A DNA stretch of 64,000 nt from Margaritifera margaritifera (Eukaryota > Mollusca > Bivalvia > Unionida > Margaritiferidae), in contig JAQPZY010001523.1 in the NCBI GenBank assembly GCA_029931535.1, forward strand, positions 3,092,501 through 3,156,500, written 5' to 3'. The position numbers and the translations under genes are program-made. This document shows positions 1 through 12,936 of this stretch, piece by piece. Each line of letters starts with the position of its first letter. Within the stretch, counting starts at the first letter, position 1. Below the pieces are notes generated by a model. The model did not search any database and was not told the origin of the DNA. It saw only the letters and a list, made by a program, of their open reading frames with translations.

Positions 1-1327
1 AACAAAACAAAAAAAAAAAACAAAAAAAAAACAATCTGAACTTACTGAAATTATCATGTCAACCACCCTGATTTTTTTCAAGGAGAAAAATGCTGATGTT
101 AAATAAATAGAACTGGGTGCCAGCTGTCATTGCAAGCGCACATAAAAAATTCCAAATAACCGCTGTATAGATAGATAGCCGTGAATCATTATGTAAGCAT
201 TACGTAGTTCCTTTTAGGCTTGTAGTATTTGGTGGTAGAACATAAACGACTGTGTCATCATTGTAGTTTTTATTTTAAAAATCATATACAGTTTTAGATT
301 CCAATTTTCATTAAATGTTCAGCTCATATTGAAAAGTCACGTGTCAGTCCATTGTACTTTTTCCAAAATAACAAATGACATTTTGAATTAATGTTTAGTC
401 TAATGAATAGAAGGATCACCCTTTGTTTAGTAATAACAGCCTTTACAAACTCTCAGAGGACCATGGGCTCTTTGAAAGTCTTTTTTTCTCTTTTCTTTTG
501 TTCCATAGAGTGGCCCGCGGTAGGAGTTTTCTTCGCATTCATTAACGTTGAAAACATCGTGGGTGATTCTCAGAAAAACGACGCTAAAATTACACGCCGT
601 AATAGGTCTTGACTGTGATTTAGTAACATTTGCACACTGAACACAGCAATATAATAATCTCCATCGCAGTGAGACTCAATTTGCTACTGATGTCTGTCTG
701 CTTCTTTCCATTCCGTCTCTTCTTACAAATATTTGTGCAAATCCATTAAGTTCGAGAACAGCTTTTGATAAGCGTCTTTTTTTGGCAGTTTGAAGCCATG
801 CATCGGACACGTACCAACTATTTCAATATAGTTAGGGAGACTTGATAAGTATATGAATGAAATCTAAAGATTTTTGATTATTTAAATGATAATGTTCACT
901 TAAGTGATTTTTCCTTTATAAAAAGAAATGAACCTTAGCGCTTGATGTATATGTCATAAAGGTAGATACTTTCCTTCGATTTCATCTAGTTTACTCCTAC
1001 ATGTAGATGACTTATTGTTTTATATTAGATTGATGAAACCGAAACCGCCAAACATGTACGTGTATTATAGTGTACAATAAAGTAGACACCAGTCTCCTTG
1101 TAATCATCATTAAACAACGCAGACAGTGTTCGCTTCTCGGTTTATAAGTAAACATAGATCCATTTCTTCTCCTACTTGTTTTCATTTTCATTCTCCTTCA
1201 TGGATATCAAGGTTCTCTTAAGGTCAGTTTACATAGTATGCCGAGACACATATGTATTAGTTAGATGTAATCTTGCCACATTTGTTTCTATGTTTACATT
1301 GAATGAAAAATCATTTATGATTCCTTG

Positions 1328-1475
1328 CCCATCCGGTCAGTTGCCAAGTCTCCAAATGTATTATGAATTGTTGTTGCCCATCCGGTCAGTTGCCAAGTAT
1401 CCAATGTATTATGAATTGTTGTTGCCCATTCGGTCAGTTGCCAAGTCTCCAATGTATTATGAATTGTTGCTCCGT
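1328..1475. repeat. 48-bp tandem repeat, three copies
   Basis: A unit of about 48 bp starting CCCATCCGGTCAGTTGCC repeats three times. Copy B of the duplication (16480-16570) has only two. The near-multiple-of-three period keeps two frames open and makes a repetitive, probably spurious peptide. Confidence 0.8.
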
Positions 1476-1821
1476 ATTATCAAACGCAATAGAGGTACAG
1501 TCTGACAGCGACCATACATTCACCGAAGGCAAGAACATGTCGCAAATCATGAGTTTATGTCGAGCTGGTTCATGAAGCTCTGACTGAGTTTTTTTTTTTC
1601 ATTTGTTTTTTTTTTTAGGATGGGCATAGCTGATAAAATAAAATTAAATTTGTCTGATTGTTCTGATGTAAGTTGTATTTCCTCTTTGTGATTCTTCTCT
1701 GAACGCGGTGTGGTTAATTTGACTCTGTGTACACGAGCTTCTAAGAATGAAAAAAGTAACCTATGACCCCAAGAATTTTCTTTTAATTGGTAAATTCCGT
1801 CTATCTTGATAGACGCAATAG

Positions 1822-1925
1822 AACATGTTCTAACAGACGGCATGTTTAGAACATGTTCTAACAGATGGCATGTTTTATTCCGTCTGAACATGTTCTAACA
1901 GACGGCATGTTTTGTTCCGTCTGTC
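1822..1925. repeat. Short tandem repeat with palindromic core
   Basis: Three copies of a unit containing GAACATGTTCTAACAGACGG, about 35-45 bp apart. The core GAACATGTTC is a perfect palindrome. The equivalent part of copy B (16905-16940) has one copy. Confidence 0.6.
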
Positions 1926-2239
1926 TGACATATCTAACTGCCCATAGGTCTGTTTAAGACTGTTCGTTTTGACATATGTGATAGATCAGATGTGATTTTC
2001 TATATCGTGTAAATTGACCTTAACAATATGTCTTTGATATAAAACGTAACGGATACTTTTCTGAGTTGTTTGCCATAGTTACATAGAAAAGGAACCAAGT
2101 TCAATGATCTGCTTGGATTTCGCTGAAATGCTTATATTGTTTGCATGGTTTGACATAACATACAGCATAGCATGGAAGACAGAATCAATACAATTATTCG
2201 ATTATTGCAAATATACTTTGTGTGAGAAAATCTGCATAG

Positions 2240-2325
2240 AACAAACATCATCTCAACGAAACGTATTTAATCAAAAATTCTCTCAACCAAACGTCTTTAA
2301 TCAAACATCATCTCAAGAACTCGTA
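2240..2325. repeat. 30-bp tandem repeat, three copies (short allele of 17440-17775)
   Basis: Three degenerate units of the form CTCTCAA..AAACGT.TTTAATCAAA. The same site in duplication copy B is expanded to about eleven units. Confidence 0.75.
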
Positions 2326-3078
2326 TTAACATTCATATCATAGATATCTGTTTATGACACACTTATGCCATGATATTTTTAATGGCTTCCTTCCCGGCTG
2401 TCGCCATAATCATGTGCGACCTTTAGCAATTTCTCAATATACATGTCTCTGGGTGGATTCTCTAATACCTGATCAAGTCGTCTAATATTGTCCTGATTGG
2501 GACCCTCAGATATGTCATGTCGATATGTTGCGCTGTTACAACGAGAACATGAATCTTACGGTTTTTCCCCACGCTTTTCTATTTTGAACCAAGCCATGGC
2601 GATAACGTAAATAATTAGAGTTATTTTATTAATTTCAATTTCATTTTGAGAGTTCTTCTAGAAATAGAATTGTGACTCTAAGAAGCGTATGATGTGTTGT
2701 GTATACGCCATAAAACTAGAAATGATAAGTACATAGATTGAGAAGAAGAAGTACCCTCTTCATTAGTTCATATCGCTCTGACTGATAACATAAATTAAAC
2801 ATTGTTTGCTGAAAACCTTTGGTTGCAGGGTGTAGCAAATAGAACAAGCAAAGTAATGGACATTTAGAAATGATACCTCCTTGATACACACATAATATCA
2901 CTTTTCAATGGCATCGATTAAGTACATTGTGTTTTATCAGAGCAAATGAATAAGATAAAACCATGAAGTTCGTGTAAAGAAGTTTGTCTTTATGCCAGTG
3001 CCAAAAGTATTAACAAAGTATCACAAATACCGCAGTGCAGTCTGATACGGCCAAACATCAAATATAGTCGTCGGCATT

Positions 3079-3101
3079 ACACACACTCACACACACACAC
3101 A

Positions 3102-3140
<39 letters not shown>
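3079..3140. repeat. Compound (CA)n(TA)n(GA)n microsatellite
   Basis: CA, then TA, then GA dinucleotide runs. The same compound block occurs at 20697-20794 in copy B, where a solo LTR then splits it. Confidence 0.9.
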
Positions 3141-4804
3141 TATAAATTTACTACCTAAGAGAGTGTTGGTTCAGAATGACGAAACAATGACGATATTTGT
3201 CGCTCAATAAAGATAAAGGAGAGGAGAATATTACTTGACTAAATAGCCACTGATACCCTGACAAGACACATATACAGAAGTATTTCCTATTATCTTAATT
3301 TTTCTTTCAATAGATGAAAGTAGTAGTTTGGTCATTAAAATGAAATCAAGAGGATCACAAAAAGAAAGGTCAAAGTTCGTAGTGTGTAAATGTCGCATTG
3401 GTCAGTATCCTGACAAGTGAACTGTTGACTATGATTATCTGATTATCAGTGATCCCAACTGATCCCTGACCAATCAGACTGCCAGCCGAAGGTTACAACT
3501 CAATCACCTCTATCGAGCTTATTTGTTTCTCTTCACTAACTGAATTTAAGATTTACATTTGGGCCTGTATAACATGTACAAATTCATCTAGCTATAACTT
3601 ACCATAGACATTTCCGCCTGTATAACATGTACAAATTCATGAAGCAATAACTTTCCTGTTTTTTTCTCTCTCTCAAATTTAAGAGAAGTTGCGTAGTGAC
3701 TCAATAGTCCTCATGAAGCGTGCATGCAACTGTTCACCTCAATATTGTTGGGGTGGGGTGTGAGTGTAAACATGTAGGTAAGGGGTCTGTGGGAATGGTA
3801 CTCCTGGTGAGGGAAGAAGGGGGGGGGGGGGTAGAAGGAGCGAAGCCCCCGGAAGTGCCTGCATTTTAAGCGGCTGCTGTAAAGAAAACTTACACTAAAA
3901 AACGTTCGTATTGTTTCGCGCTTTTTTTTTTTTGGGTGGGTGGAGGGGGTGCGACTGCGCCTGCGTATCCGTGAGCGAAAGGAGTAGAATACCTGTGTCT
4001 CGGATGATGTAGATAGAAAACATATTAAGTTGGTCTTTTTGGCGACTATAATGTATCCAATTGATTTTGTTCACGGGGCGCCGATAAATATATCATTTAT
4101 ATATAGAACTCTAAAAGTTTGCGAAATTACAAAAAAATATATAATTTCTACGTTATAAGAATCTCGGCGGTTCTTTGTATAATAATTCATCTTGTCTCTT
4201 ATTAATGAAGATCTTATTGACGAGCTGTGGATAGTCGATAGTGCACTTTATGACTTGACAGAGTCATACAATCGATAAGCAATAACTATTTGGACACTGA
4301 AAAGGTCAGTCATAGTGACTACCATTTTGAATATTCCATTTGACCTCCAGAAAAGTTTCCTTTATGTTTCTAGAAGTCTGTCAACCGAAGGAAATTCTAA
4401 GGACGTTAAAAGAAAATAATAGATTAAAGGACGGGACAATGGCCTTGACTGATGTCTGGTAAACTTTCCTAGTATCAAATTAAGCAATTAGAAATAAATC
4501 TTGTATGTCTTCTCTGCGCAGCAGTTTATTCAGAGGATGTTTTACCCTGTCAGATTACGCTCTTCATATCACGACAAATGCTTTCAACAAGCAATTAGGT
4601 AACCATGTGACTGTCCATGAATTTTCTTCCACAACTGTAGAATCGAATTCTGGCTATATCGATTGACGTTTATATGATGAAACATTGTTACTAAATCCCA
4701 TCAAATCATGTTTTACGTAGCAGGGTTGGCAATTTATTATCTACTTTATAAAAAAAAAAAATTATTTTTGCAAAATAAAATAAATCTGAACAGATCTTGT
4801 TTCT

Positions 4805-5034
4805 TACTTGTTTATTTACTCTGATAACTGGTCTTACAATAATTATTGTATATTACCAATAAATAAGTTTATTTTCTCTGATAACTGCTCTTACAATAAT
4901 TATTGTATATTAATTTTAAATAAGTTTACTTGCTCTCATAACCGCTCTTACAATAATGTTTGTATATTACCTATAAATAAGTTTACTTGTTCTCATATCT
5001 GCTCTTACAATAATTATTGTATATTAATTTAAAT
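4805..5034. repeat. About 57-bp tandem repeat, four copies
   Basis: Four units containing ATAACTGCTCTTACAATAAT. Three related units lie at 30620-30790 in copy B, where a MITE is inserted into the last one. Confidence 0.8.
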
Positions 5035-5035
5035 A

Positions 5036-5071
<36 letters not shown>

Positions 5072-5460
5072 AAATTAACTACCTAAGAGAGTGTTGGTTC
5101 AGTATGAAGAAACAATGACGATATTTAGTCCGCTCAGGAAAGATAAAGGAGAGGAGATTGTTATTTGACTAAATAGCCAGTGATACCCTGACAAAATACA
5201 TATACAGAAGTATTTTCTATTATCTTAATTTTCTTTCGTTAGATAAAAGTAATTGTTTGGACATTAAAATGAAATCAAGAGGATCACAAAAGGAAAGGTC
5301 AAAGTTCGTAGTGTGTAAATGTCGCATTGGATAGTATCCTGACAAGTGAACCGTTGACAATGATTATCTGATTATCAGTGATCCCAACTGATCCCTGACC
5401 AATCAGACTGCGAGCTGACGGTTACAACTGAATCAACTCTGTCGAGCTTATTTTCGCCTG
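5035..5460. repeat. Partial third copy of the duplicated block
   Basis: Begins with a (GA)n run and then repeats 3130-3530, with the matching sequence of copy B at 21820-22200. It carries no gene and leads directly into the 53-bp array. Confidence 0.75.
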
Positions 5461-6426
5461 TATAACATGTGCAAATTCATCTAGCTATAACTTAAGATGG
5501 ACATTTCGGAATGTATAACATGTACAAATTCATCTAGCTATAACTTAACATGGACATTTCGGCCTGTATAACATGTACAAATTCATATGGCTATAACTTA
5601 AGATGGACATTTCGGCCTGTATAACATGTACAAATTCATCTAGCTATAACTTAAGATGGACATTTCGGCCTGTATAACATGTACAAATTCATCTAGCTAT
5701 AACTTAAGATGGACATTTCGGCCTGTATAACATGTACAAATTCATCTAGCTGTAACTTAACATGGACATTTTGGCCTGTATAACATGTACAAATTCATCT
5801 AGCTATAACTTAAGATGGACATTTCGGCCTGTATAACATGTGCAAATTCATCTAGCTATAACTTAACATTGACATTTCGGCCTGTATAACATGAACATAT
5901 TCATCTAGCCATAACTTAACATGGACATTTCGGCCTGTATAACATGTGCAAATTCATCTAGCAATAACTTAAGATGGACATTTCGGCCTGTATAACATGT
6001 ACAAATTCATCTAGCTATAACTTAAGATGGACATTTCGGCCTGTATAACATGTACAAATTCATATGGCTATAACTTAACATGGACATTTCGGCCTGTATA
6101 ACATGTGCAAATTCATCTAGCTATAACTTAAGATGGACATTTCGGCCTGTATAACATGTACAAATTCATATGGCTATAACTTAAGATGGACATTTTGGCC
6201 TGTATAACATGTACAAATTCATATAGCTGTAACTTAACATGGACATTTCGGCCTGTATAACATGTACAAATTCATCTAGCTATAACTTAAGATGGACATT
6301 TCGGCCTGTATAACATGTACAAATTCATATGGCTATAATTTAAGATGGACATTTCGGCCTGTATAACATGCACAAATTCATCTAGCTATAACTTAACATG
6401 GACATTTCCGCCTATATAACATGTAT
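5456..6426. repeat. 53-bp minisatellite, about 18 copies
   Basis: The unit contains GCCTGTATAACATGTACAAA and AGCTATAACTTAAGATGG. Variation is at a few sites only (GTACAAA/GTGCAAA, CTAGC/ATGGC). The parental unit is present in two spaced copies at 3563-3650 and in one to two at 22200-22250, so the array probably grew here from that sequence. Confidence 0.92.
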
Positions 6427-7675
6427 AACTATACTGTTTTTTTTTTTTAAAACTCAGAGGACTATATTGAATAAGGGCCATTTTCCATCTACTTCTCATT
6501 GACATTGCTTATCTATGAACTATTCACTAAAATTTAAAATTGCAATATGTACTTGTATTATTTTTGGCCGGGTGTATAAAGCTAGGTAAATAAGGTTTAA
6601 TTTTTAAAACTAATCCAAAATGGAGCCCTCGTAGTAAAAAAATAATATATCTAACTTATAAGTCATTGAAAACTGTGTTAAGATCCATTGCCAAAAAATG
6701 CACTTAATCATAAAATCAAAAAACTGTTCATAAATGAAATATTGTTTAATATTGTTGGATGATATGATCGTAACAGGGGCTTCTAAGATCTCTTCTTCAC
6801 AGAATATATGGTTTTGTTTCCTTGTCCACTGTAAATGAGATGTGTTCTTTATGTAATTTTATCCTTATACTTTCATTGCAATATACCACACACACATACA
6901 CACACACGTAAAATCTTCATCACTATTGTGTTTTCTCAATCTTTAGAAGAAAAAAATATTATCAATTGCTTGCCTTCCACATCCCATTGGGTAGCCTCCC
7001 ATTCAAAATATATTCTGTTTAAAAACATTTGACTGCACATTAATGTTAACTTAACCATATTTAATATTTGTTACAATAACACATTAGTATTTTTGGTTTA
7101 ATTTTATAAAATAGGAATGGAAACGTGCAAACTGATTCATCCAATTCATAACTTTGATTGCTTGTCTTACGACAACACCGAAAACAATAGTGGCGCGTGC
7201 TCACTTGTTCATTCAAGCGCTAAGACACTGCAATAGTCAGTTTCCAATCTAGACACTGGATCACATGATAATAGTCTGCTTTCACCCTTGCTCCACCTAG
7301 TCCATATCTATCTAGTGAATGTTTGTTTTTTCTCTCTCTCCATATTATTCATATGTTAAGTTTCTGTTCATGACATGATTTTATATTAATAGTGTGTGTG
7401 TGTAGTGGTGACATGTTTCGAAAATGTGTCAGCCTGCTGAACTGTTTTTATTTTCTTTGCTTTCTTTTTCTTCAAATAATACTACTTTGTCATGTTTGAT
7501 CTCTACGCATGTACTAAACTATTTAACATGGCATTAGTGGTATTTATGTTGGTAAATTATATTGAATTAATGCATAGCTCTGATTGTAAAAAAAGTTAAG
7601 GAAATAAATTGCCATTCGGTGACACATGCAAAAATATAAAGGATTTTTGTTAAACCATATTCATAAAATGTATTA

Positions 7676-7679
<4 letters not shown>
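6427..7679. other. AT-rich non-coding sequence
   Basis: No supported gene. Contains a short imperfect CA run near 6888 and homopolymer tracts. The longest ORF is 65 codons and has no recognisable composition or motif. Confidence 0.5.

Positions 7680-7730
<51 letters not shown>
7680..7730. repeat. (TC)n microsatellite
   Basis: About 25 CT/TC dinucleotides. ORFs of poly-(SL) or poly-(RE) across it on both strands are translation artefacts. Confidence 0.95.
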
Positions 7731-7733
<3 letters not shown>

Positions 7734-8341
7734 GAGTGCACAGACCACAGACACACAAACACACAAGTCTGCATGCACCATGCTGTTACTCATAACAACA
7801 TGGAAGCAATATGTGACAAACATACTCACAGCACCCAAAATTGTATGTGTATTCAGTATGCTTGTGATTCATATTGATTTCAAAGGAATAATGCATTTAG
7901 TGTGTGATACGTAAAAATAGGGCACAAAACATACAATTAAAAATCAATGCACCAGTTCTTGTGCATTGATTTAAACTACAGTAAGTATTAGTTTCAAAAA
8001 TCTTTGTTACGTACCGATACCCAGATTTTCTCAGACTTCTATATAAAATAATTATAAAAAAGTCAAATCTACTCTTGACAGAATTGGCAACTTTGTTCTT
8101 CTTTAAAGGTTGAATATGGAAATGAATAATAAAAAAATATATATTGATTCAAAACTTTTAATGAACTTGTGAAAAATGTAAAATAGATTTTAGAAGTAAT
8201 AACATTAGACGGTTGTGTGCATATTTCCGCCATGCGTAATAGAACCAGCACAACAACCACGATCAGCTCTCTCTCTCTCCTCATTATATGCATACATGGA
8301 GAAATATATATAAATATAGTTTTTTAAAAGTTCATCTGTGT

Positions 8342-8432
8342 AGTTTTAAATAGTCCTTTTCCGTGTTGTTCACACTTTGCAGGTGAGACACCAGCAAAGT
8401 GTGAACAACACTGAAAAGGACTATTTAAAACT
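8342..8432. repeat. Near-perfect 39-bp inverted repeat (hairpin)
   Basis: The left arm 8342-8380 and right arm 8394-8432 are inverted complements with one mismatch, separated by a 13-base loop. It could be a tiny fold-back element or a transcribed hairpin. Nothing nearby decides between these. Confidence 0.85.
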
Positions 8433-8519
8433 TTAACACAATCACCAATGCTGCCAACGAGGCAGTCTCTTAATGCGATATTTCTTACGTTTTCTTCGCA
8501 ATCTTGGAAAGTGATTGCA

Positions 8520-8521
<2 letters not shown>

Positions 8522-8599
<78 letters not shown>
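8522..8599. repeat. (TA)n microsatellite
   Basis: About 39 TA units, followed by GATCGAT. Confidence 0.97.
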
Positions 8600-8603
<4 letters not shown>

Positions 8604-9244
8604 CGATACATTATACATTATTCTGGGTTTCTTTATTTATTGATTGCAAAGCAACCGCCAGTCACGCCATCCTATCTCTAAATGAAACCTTGCATATGCG
8701 CCGTTGTTTTTTTCCCCATTAGCTTAAGAAACGTTCTCAATCACATTTTGGAGCCACCAACTTCCGATTACAGTTATAATGGAAGTCTTAGGATGTTGAA
8801 TGTAATGTGTACAGCTTTTTTGTGTCGAATATTGTTTTTTTTTTCTTTCTGGAGAACTATTTAAATTAGTTGGTTCCAATCACCAATAATAAAGTTTTTA
8901 TTATGGAGATCAACACCTTCTAATATAAGGTTGTATACTTAATCTGAATGAACGGATTCGTCTATTTTTCATGTGAAATCATAAAATAAACTCAAACAGT
9001 AATATTTCATTGATTACAGAAATCCAGAATGTTTCTCTAATGCTTAGGAGAAATGCGGAAAGATTGAACACTTAACATTTTCCCGCACACAATTTTAAAT
9101 ACAGAAAGTTTTTGAGCATTTGCATTATTCGTTTTTAGGTATTCTGAAAGGCGTCTCTTCATTGATTACATAAATATATATTAGAGGATTTACAGTCTTG
9201 GCACATTTTAAGATCTGTTCATCTTGCTAGGGAGAGAGAAAGAT

Positions 9245-9344
<100 letters not shown>

Positions 9345-9486
9345 GAAAAAAGCCTAAATATGAAAATACAGGTTTGAATAACATACATACAGGCAGATAA
9401 ATTTCCTAAATGGAAAAAAAAATTAGTTCCAAAAATGGTATCGCCACTGTGGCGATATAATTTTTCTCCCACTGATATATTTCAGT

Positions 9487-9632
9487 CAGTGGCGTAACTT
9501 CAAATTTTGGGATCCCCTGCAAAAGTCAGAAATGAGTCCCCGAATGTAATAAAACTTTGGATTTGTTACCCCCTTCTTGAATGGGCCGCCAACCGCATTG
9601 CAAGGGTCGCGTGGTAGGTAGTTACGGCCCTG
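9487..9632. mobile_element. hAT-type MITE with 8-bp target duplication
   Basis: This is a 146-bp element starting CAGTGGCGTAACT; the inverted complement of its other end reads CAGGGCCGTAACT. Both sides are flanked by ATTTCAGT (9479-9486 and 9633-9640). CAG-start termini and 8-bp target duplications are typical of non-autonomous hAT elements. It has no coding capacity. Confidence 0.85.
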
Positions 9633-9654
9633 ATTTCAGTAACTGATTACGAAA

Positions 9655-10100
9655 TATATAATAAATAGAGGATCGTACATGAGTGCTCATTTGCTAGCCT
9701 TGACGAGCAAAAGATTTAAATTATTGGACGAGTTTCATAAATTTGATTTGAAATTAGCACAAATGAAAATTCTGTTTATTGCATGACGAAAACTATTTGA
9801 TTTTATTTCACCAAACCGCAGAATAGTATAGTGAAATGACTTTAAAATACATTCAGTTACCTAGGTCGGTACACTTTTACTTTGCATGATGCTATGACGT
9901 CATTTTTATCGTCATTATGTATTATTACACGTATTACATATATAGAGGATCTCAAATGGGTAATGATGTGATATTTAAATTATGAAACGAGTTGAATAAT
10001 TTCCAGTTTTTGCGAGCCTTGGCCAGCTAAAGCTGGAAATTGTTCGACGAGTTTCATAAATTTTATATTAAATCATTACCCATTTGAGATTCTGTTTTTC
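9655..10100. repeat. Two related fold-back sequences
   Basis: 9945-10095 has arms of about 75 bp: the left begins GATCTCAAATGGGTAATGAT and its inverted copy ends at about 10092, with a short centre near GCGAGCCTTGGCCAGC. 9665-9785 is a diverged relative sharing the phrase GACGAGTTTCATAAAT. They look like fold-back MITEs of one family; termini and target duplications are not clear. Confidence 0.6.
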
Positions 10101-11052
10101 ACATAGTTTTTATTTTTGTGGAAAGAGTTTAGAGAGAAAGAAGAAGAAATAATTTCGTGTATTCTGGCTCAGACCCTGAACCTTTCAATACTCCCAGACG
10201 TGAGTTGAATTAATAATACACAACTCGATAACCAGTAACATTTAAAAGTAGATTTTTATTTTACAAATTATAATTCAAAAAGGAACTGTCCTTCCAAAGC
10301 AATAGAACATTTGATACAGACAACGTCATTTTTCAACACTGGATCTCCGATGCAAATTCCTGTGTGAAGTCACATATTTCACTCGGGTCAGGTCAGTAGT
10401 TGACGCGCCATATACATGGATTTTTGATGAGACTTTTTACAATGTTTCGACCTAAAGTGTTTATCTGCATAGACTCAGTATGTTCGTATTGGACAAGTTT
10501 ATTGGATTTTTTCTGTTCGCCCACATTTTCGCTTTAAGTAAACTAGGCGAAAGTCCAGCGGATTTACTCATATTCTAGTTTTAGTTTGGCATTCGGAGAA
10601 TTCTGTGTAGAGTAAATAGGCCAAATTCTGACATACGAAACAACTACTGTGCGTTTTTGTGATAATCGCCCGTTTTCCCCCAATGTTTTATCGGCTACAG
10701 ATTGGAAAGACGGTCACCATATTGTTAATAGTAATAGTAAAATAAAGCGATTCCAGAAGACGCGGCAAGGACAATCTCTCGGTAGCAGCCAACCAATAAT
10801 GAGAATACTGCGCAAGGATTTCATGGGGTCATTTGGACCAGGCAGATTCACAGAAAGATATATGTTTTACGTGTTGACATATACAAAATAATAAATACTG
10901 TATATAAAGCGTAATAAATAAAAATTATATGTGTATATTAACATAAATAAAACAGTAGTCATGTGATAAAAAATATATCTTTGTTATATAATTAAGTCTA
11001 ATATTTAGAAAATTATTGGCGAAATATTTTTCATGTTTTATTCATTTCTATA
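10101..11052. other. Non-coding sequence, nothing recognised
   Basis: An 80-codon ORF at 10649-10891 has no recognisable motif and no supporting context. Confidence 0.4.
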
Positions 11053-11074
11053 TTTTCACATGTGAAAAATATGT

Positions 11075-11815
11075 TGTTACGACTCTAGGTCTTAAAATAA
11101 TGTAACAGAAAGAAAGTGAAACCAACGATGTAAGTAAAATCAACAAGCAATTTATTTCTAGACCGTTAAAGTGAAAATTCAAAAGGCACTTACAGTAACG
11201 TGAATTAAAATCCAAATAATCCAATAATCTTAAGTGTCCTAATGACAAGTCCTAAATATAGAATGTTCCGAATGAATTCCAGTAGCTTGAATGGCCTGAT
11301 GTGTCAGTAGTCTTGAATGTTCTGACATGCCCGAATGATGTAATCCAGAATATCTTTAAATAAATTCACATAAATCCCAAAGTCAAGTATTAATCCAATA
11401 TGAGAATGGGCACTTTTAGTAATTCCAATGAATGTTTAAAATAACCAATTCCTCTCTCTGAATTTGCTCTGATTTTCACAACTGTAACATCTGATTGCTA
11501 ACATAAATTCCTTAATAGACTGATCTTAATAATATGAAGTTTAGTATAGGAATGGAATCGTGTTTACCAAATGCTGTATAAATATAAGACAAGTCACCTG
11601 ACAGAATATTCTAGAATACGAGTAACTCCAATGGAATTTTACTGGTGTACCTGACTTTTGTCATGTCAAGACATGGAAAGTTCCAATCTGAGTACTAAAT
11701 GCTATGAAACAAGACTAACCTTGAACTCAAATGCAGTAAACATGTTGTTTACAAAATGACCACCAAAGTACAACTTACCTCATGGACACATATAATAAAT
11801 TCAATATACATAACA
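11075..11815 (+). mobile_element. Solo LTR, family 1 copy 1
   Basis: A 741-bp block beginning TGTTACGACTC and ending TATACATAACA, the TG..CA form of a retroviral-type LTR. It aligns along its length with 35793-36316 in the same orientation and with the reverse complements of 18119-18790 and 20796-21698. No internal retroelement sequence lies beside it, so it is a solo LTR. Each side also carries the 16-bp palindrome TTTTCACATGTGAAAA (11053-11068, 11827-11842). A clean 5-bp target duplication is not visible. Confidence 0.75.
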
Positions 11816-11842
11816 ATATCCTTATGTTTTCACATGTGAAAA

Positions 11843-12640
11843 TACAAGATTTCCTATCATGCCATGAGGCGCTTGATTGTGCTTGCTTACAGAGGTTATA
11901 CTTATAGCAAAGAAAACCAGCATTTTTTGAGCTAGAACAATATATATGAAAACTGCATTATCTTTCAGGCATGAACATTATTTTATGCCGAAGAAATCTG
12001 ACTCGACGCCGTTCGAGTCTATACGAAGTTATTTCCCCTGTTAAAATATTAAAAACACGTTGCTATGCATTTACTGAATCGGACTTGCTTTGTGCTCAGA
12101 TAGGGTAAAATAGTTTACAAAATGTCAAAAAATGTAATTTATTACAACAGATGATGTCATCCCTAGCCTACGGCAATCTTAAATCGATGATATTTTTATG
12201 ATCAGTCGATCAATATCGTTGAAAGTGAGGCAAAGTTACGAAGGGGGGGGGGGGGGGTAGGGGTAGTGTGTTGAAGAGTGAGTTTAGTCTTCTAAGATTC
12301 GACTCAAAAGCAAGTTTGGTATATAATTAAAAAAATGTTCTTTTCTTGCGTCAATACTGGATATATTTTATTTTGTGGTAGAAAAAAGATATATATTAAC
12401 TTCTGGCCTCACGTGAATGCCGGATATATTTATCTTGTGATACAAATAAAGCAATAGTTTAGTGAGTGGCGAAGCCACGAATTCAAATATATCGCTTTTT
12501 GTACAACGCCATGAAATATATCCTGTATTAACGTATGAAAAGAAAATATCCGCTATGTAGTGAATTATATGTTCCCATAGTTTGAACGTAACCTTTGCGT
12601 TTACGTTAGAGATTCAGTGCTATAAATCAGAGCATGATAC
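11843..12640. other. AT-rich non-coding sequence with poly-G tract
   Basis: No gene seen. A G-run lies at about 12242-12258. Confidence 0.4.
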
Positions 12641-12936
12641 TCTACATTGTATATAATTTACTCTATATTGTATATAATTTACTCTATATTGTATATAATT
12701 TACTCTACATTGTATATAATTTACTCTACATTGTATATAATTTACTCTATATTGTATATAATTTACTCTACATTGTATATAATTTACTCTATATTGTATA
12801 TAATTTACTCTACATTGTATATAATTTACTCTACATTGTATATAATTTACTCTATATTGTATATAATTTACTCTACATTGTATATAATTTACTCTATATT
12901 GTATATCATTTACTCTACATTGTATATAATTTACTC
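12641..12936. repeat. 21-bp minisatellite, 14 copies
   Basis: Unit TCTA(C/T)ATTGTATATAATTTA plus one C. Because 21 is a multiple of three, a 166-codon frame of repeated LLYIVYN stays open. It lacks any non-repeat coding context, so I treat it as a minisatellite and not a gene. Confidence 0.95.

Larger units (their letters stand above)
60..9140. repeat. Segmental duplication, copy A (compact copy)
   Basis: Long stretches match 16020-31700 in the same order: about 60-125 with 16020-16085, 945-2340 with 16100-17780, 2590-3120 with 19960-20760, 3130-3760 with 21830-22350, 3760-4790 with 29380-30620, and 8624-9140 with 31257-31700. Matching parts differ by scattered substitutions and small indels. 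This copy lacks the LTR, LINE, gypsy and MITE insertions found in copy B, so it serves as a natural empty-site reference. No host gene is visible in it. Short ORFs such as the one at 1176-1505 come from a repeated 48-bp unit and AT-rich sequence. Confidence 0.8.

Noticed and set aside
5456..6426. CRISPR-like regular direct repeats
   Set aside because: Units abut without unique spacers, the genome is eukaryotic and there are no cas genes; it is a minisatellite.
8448..8722. Ile-Tyr, Ser-Leu, Arg-Glu and Thr-His rich ORFs across microsatellites here and elsewhere
   Set aside because: Dinucleotide repeats read as codons; they appear on both strands.
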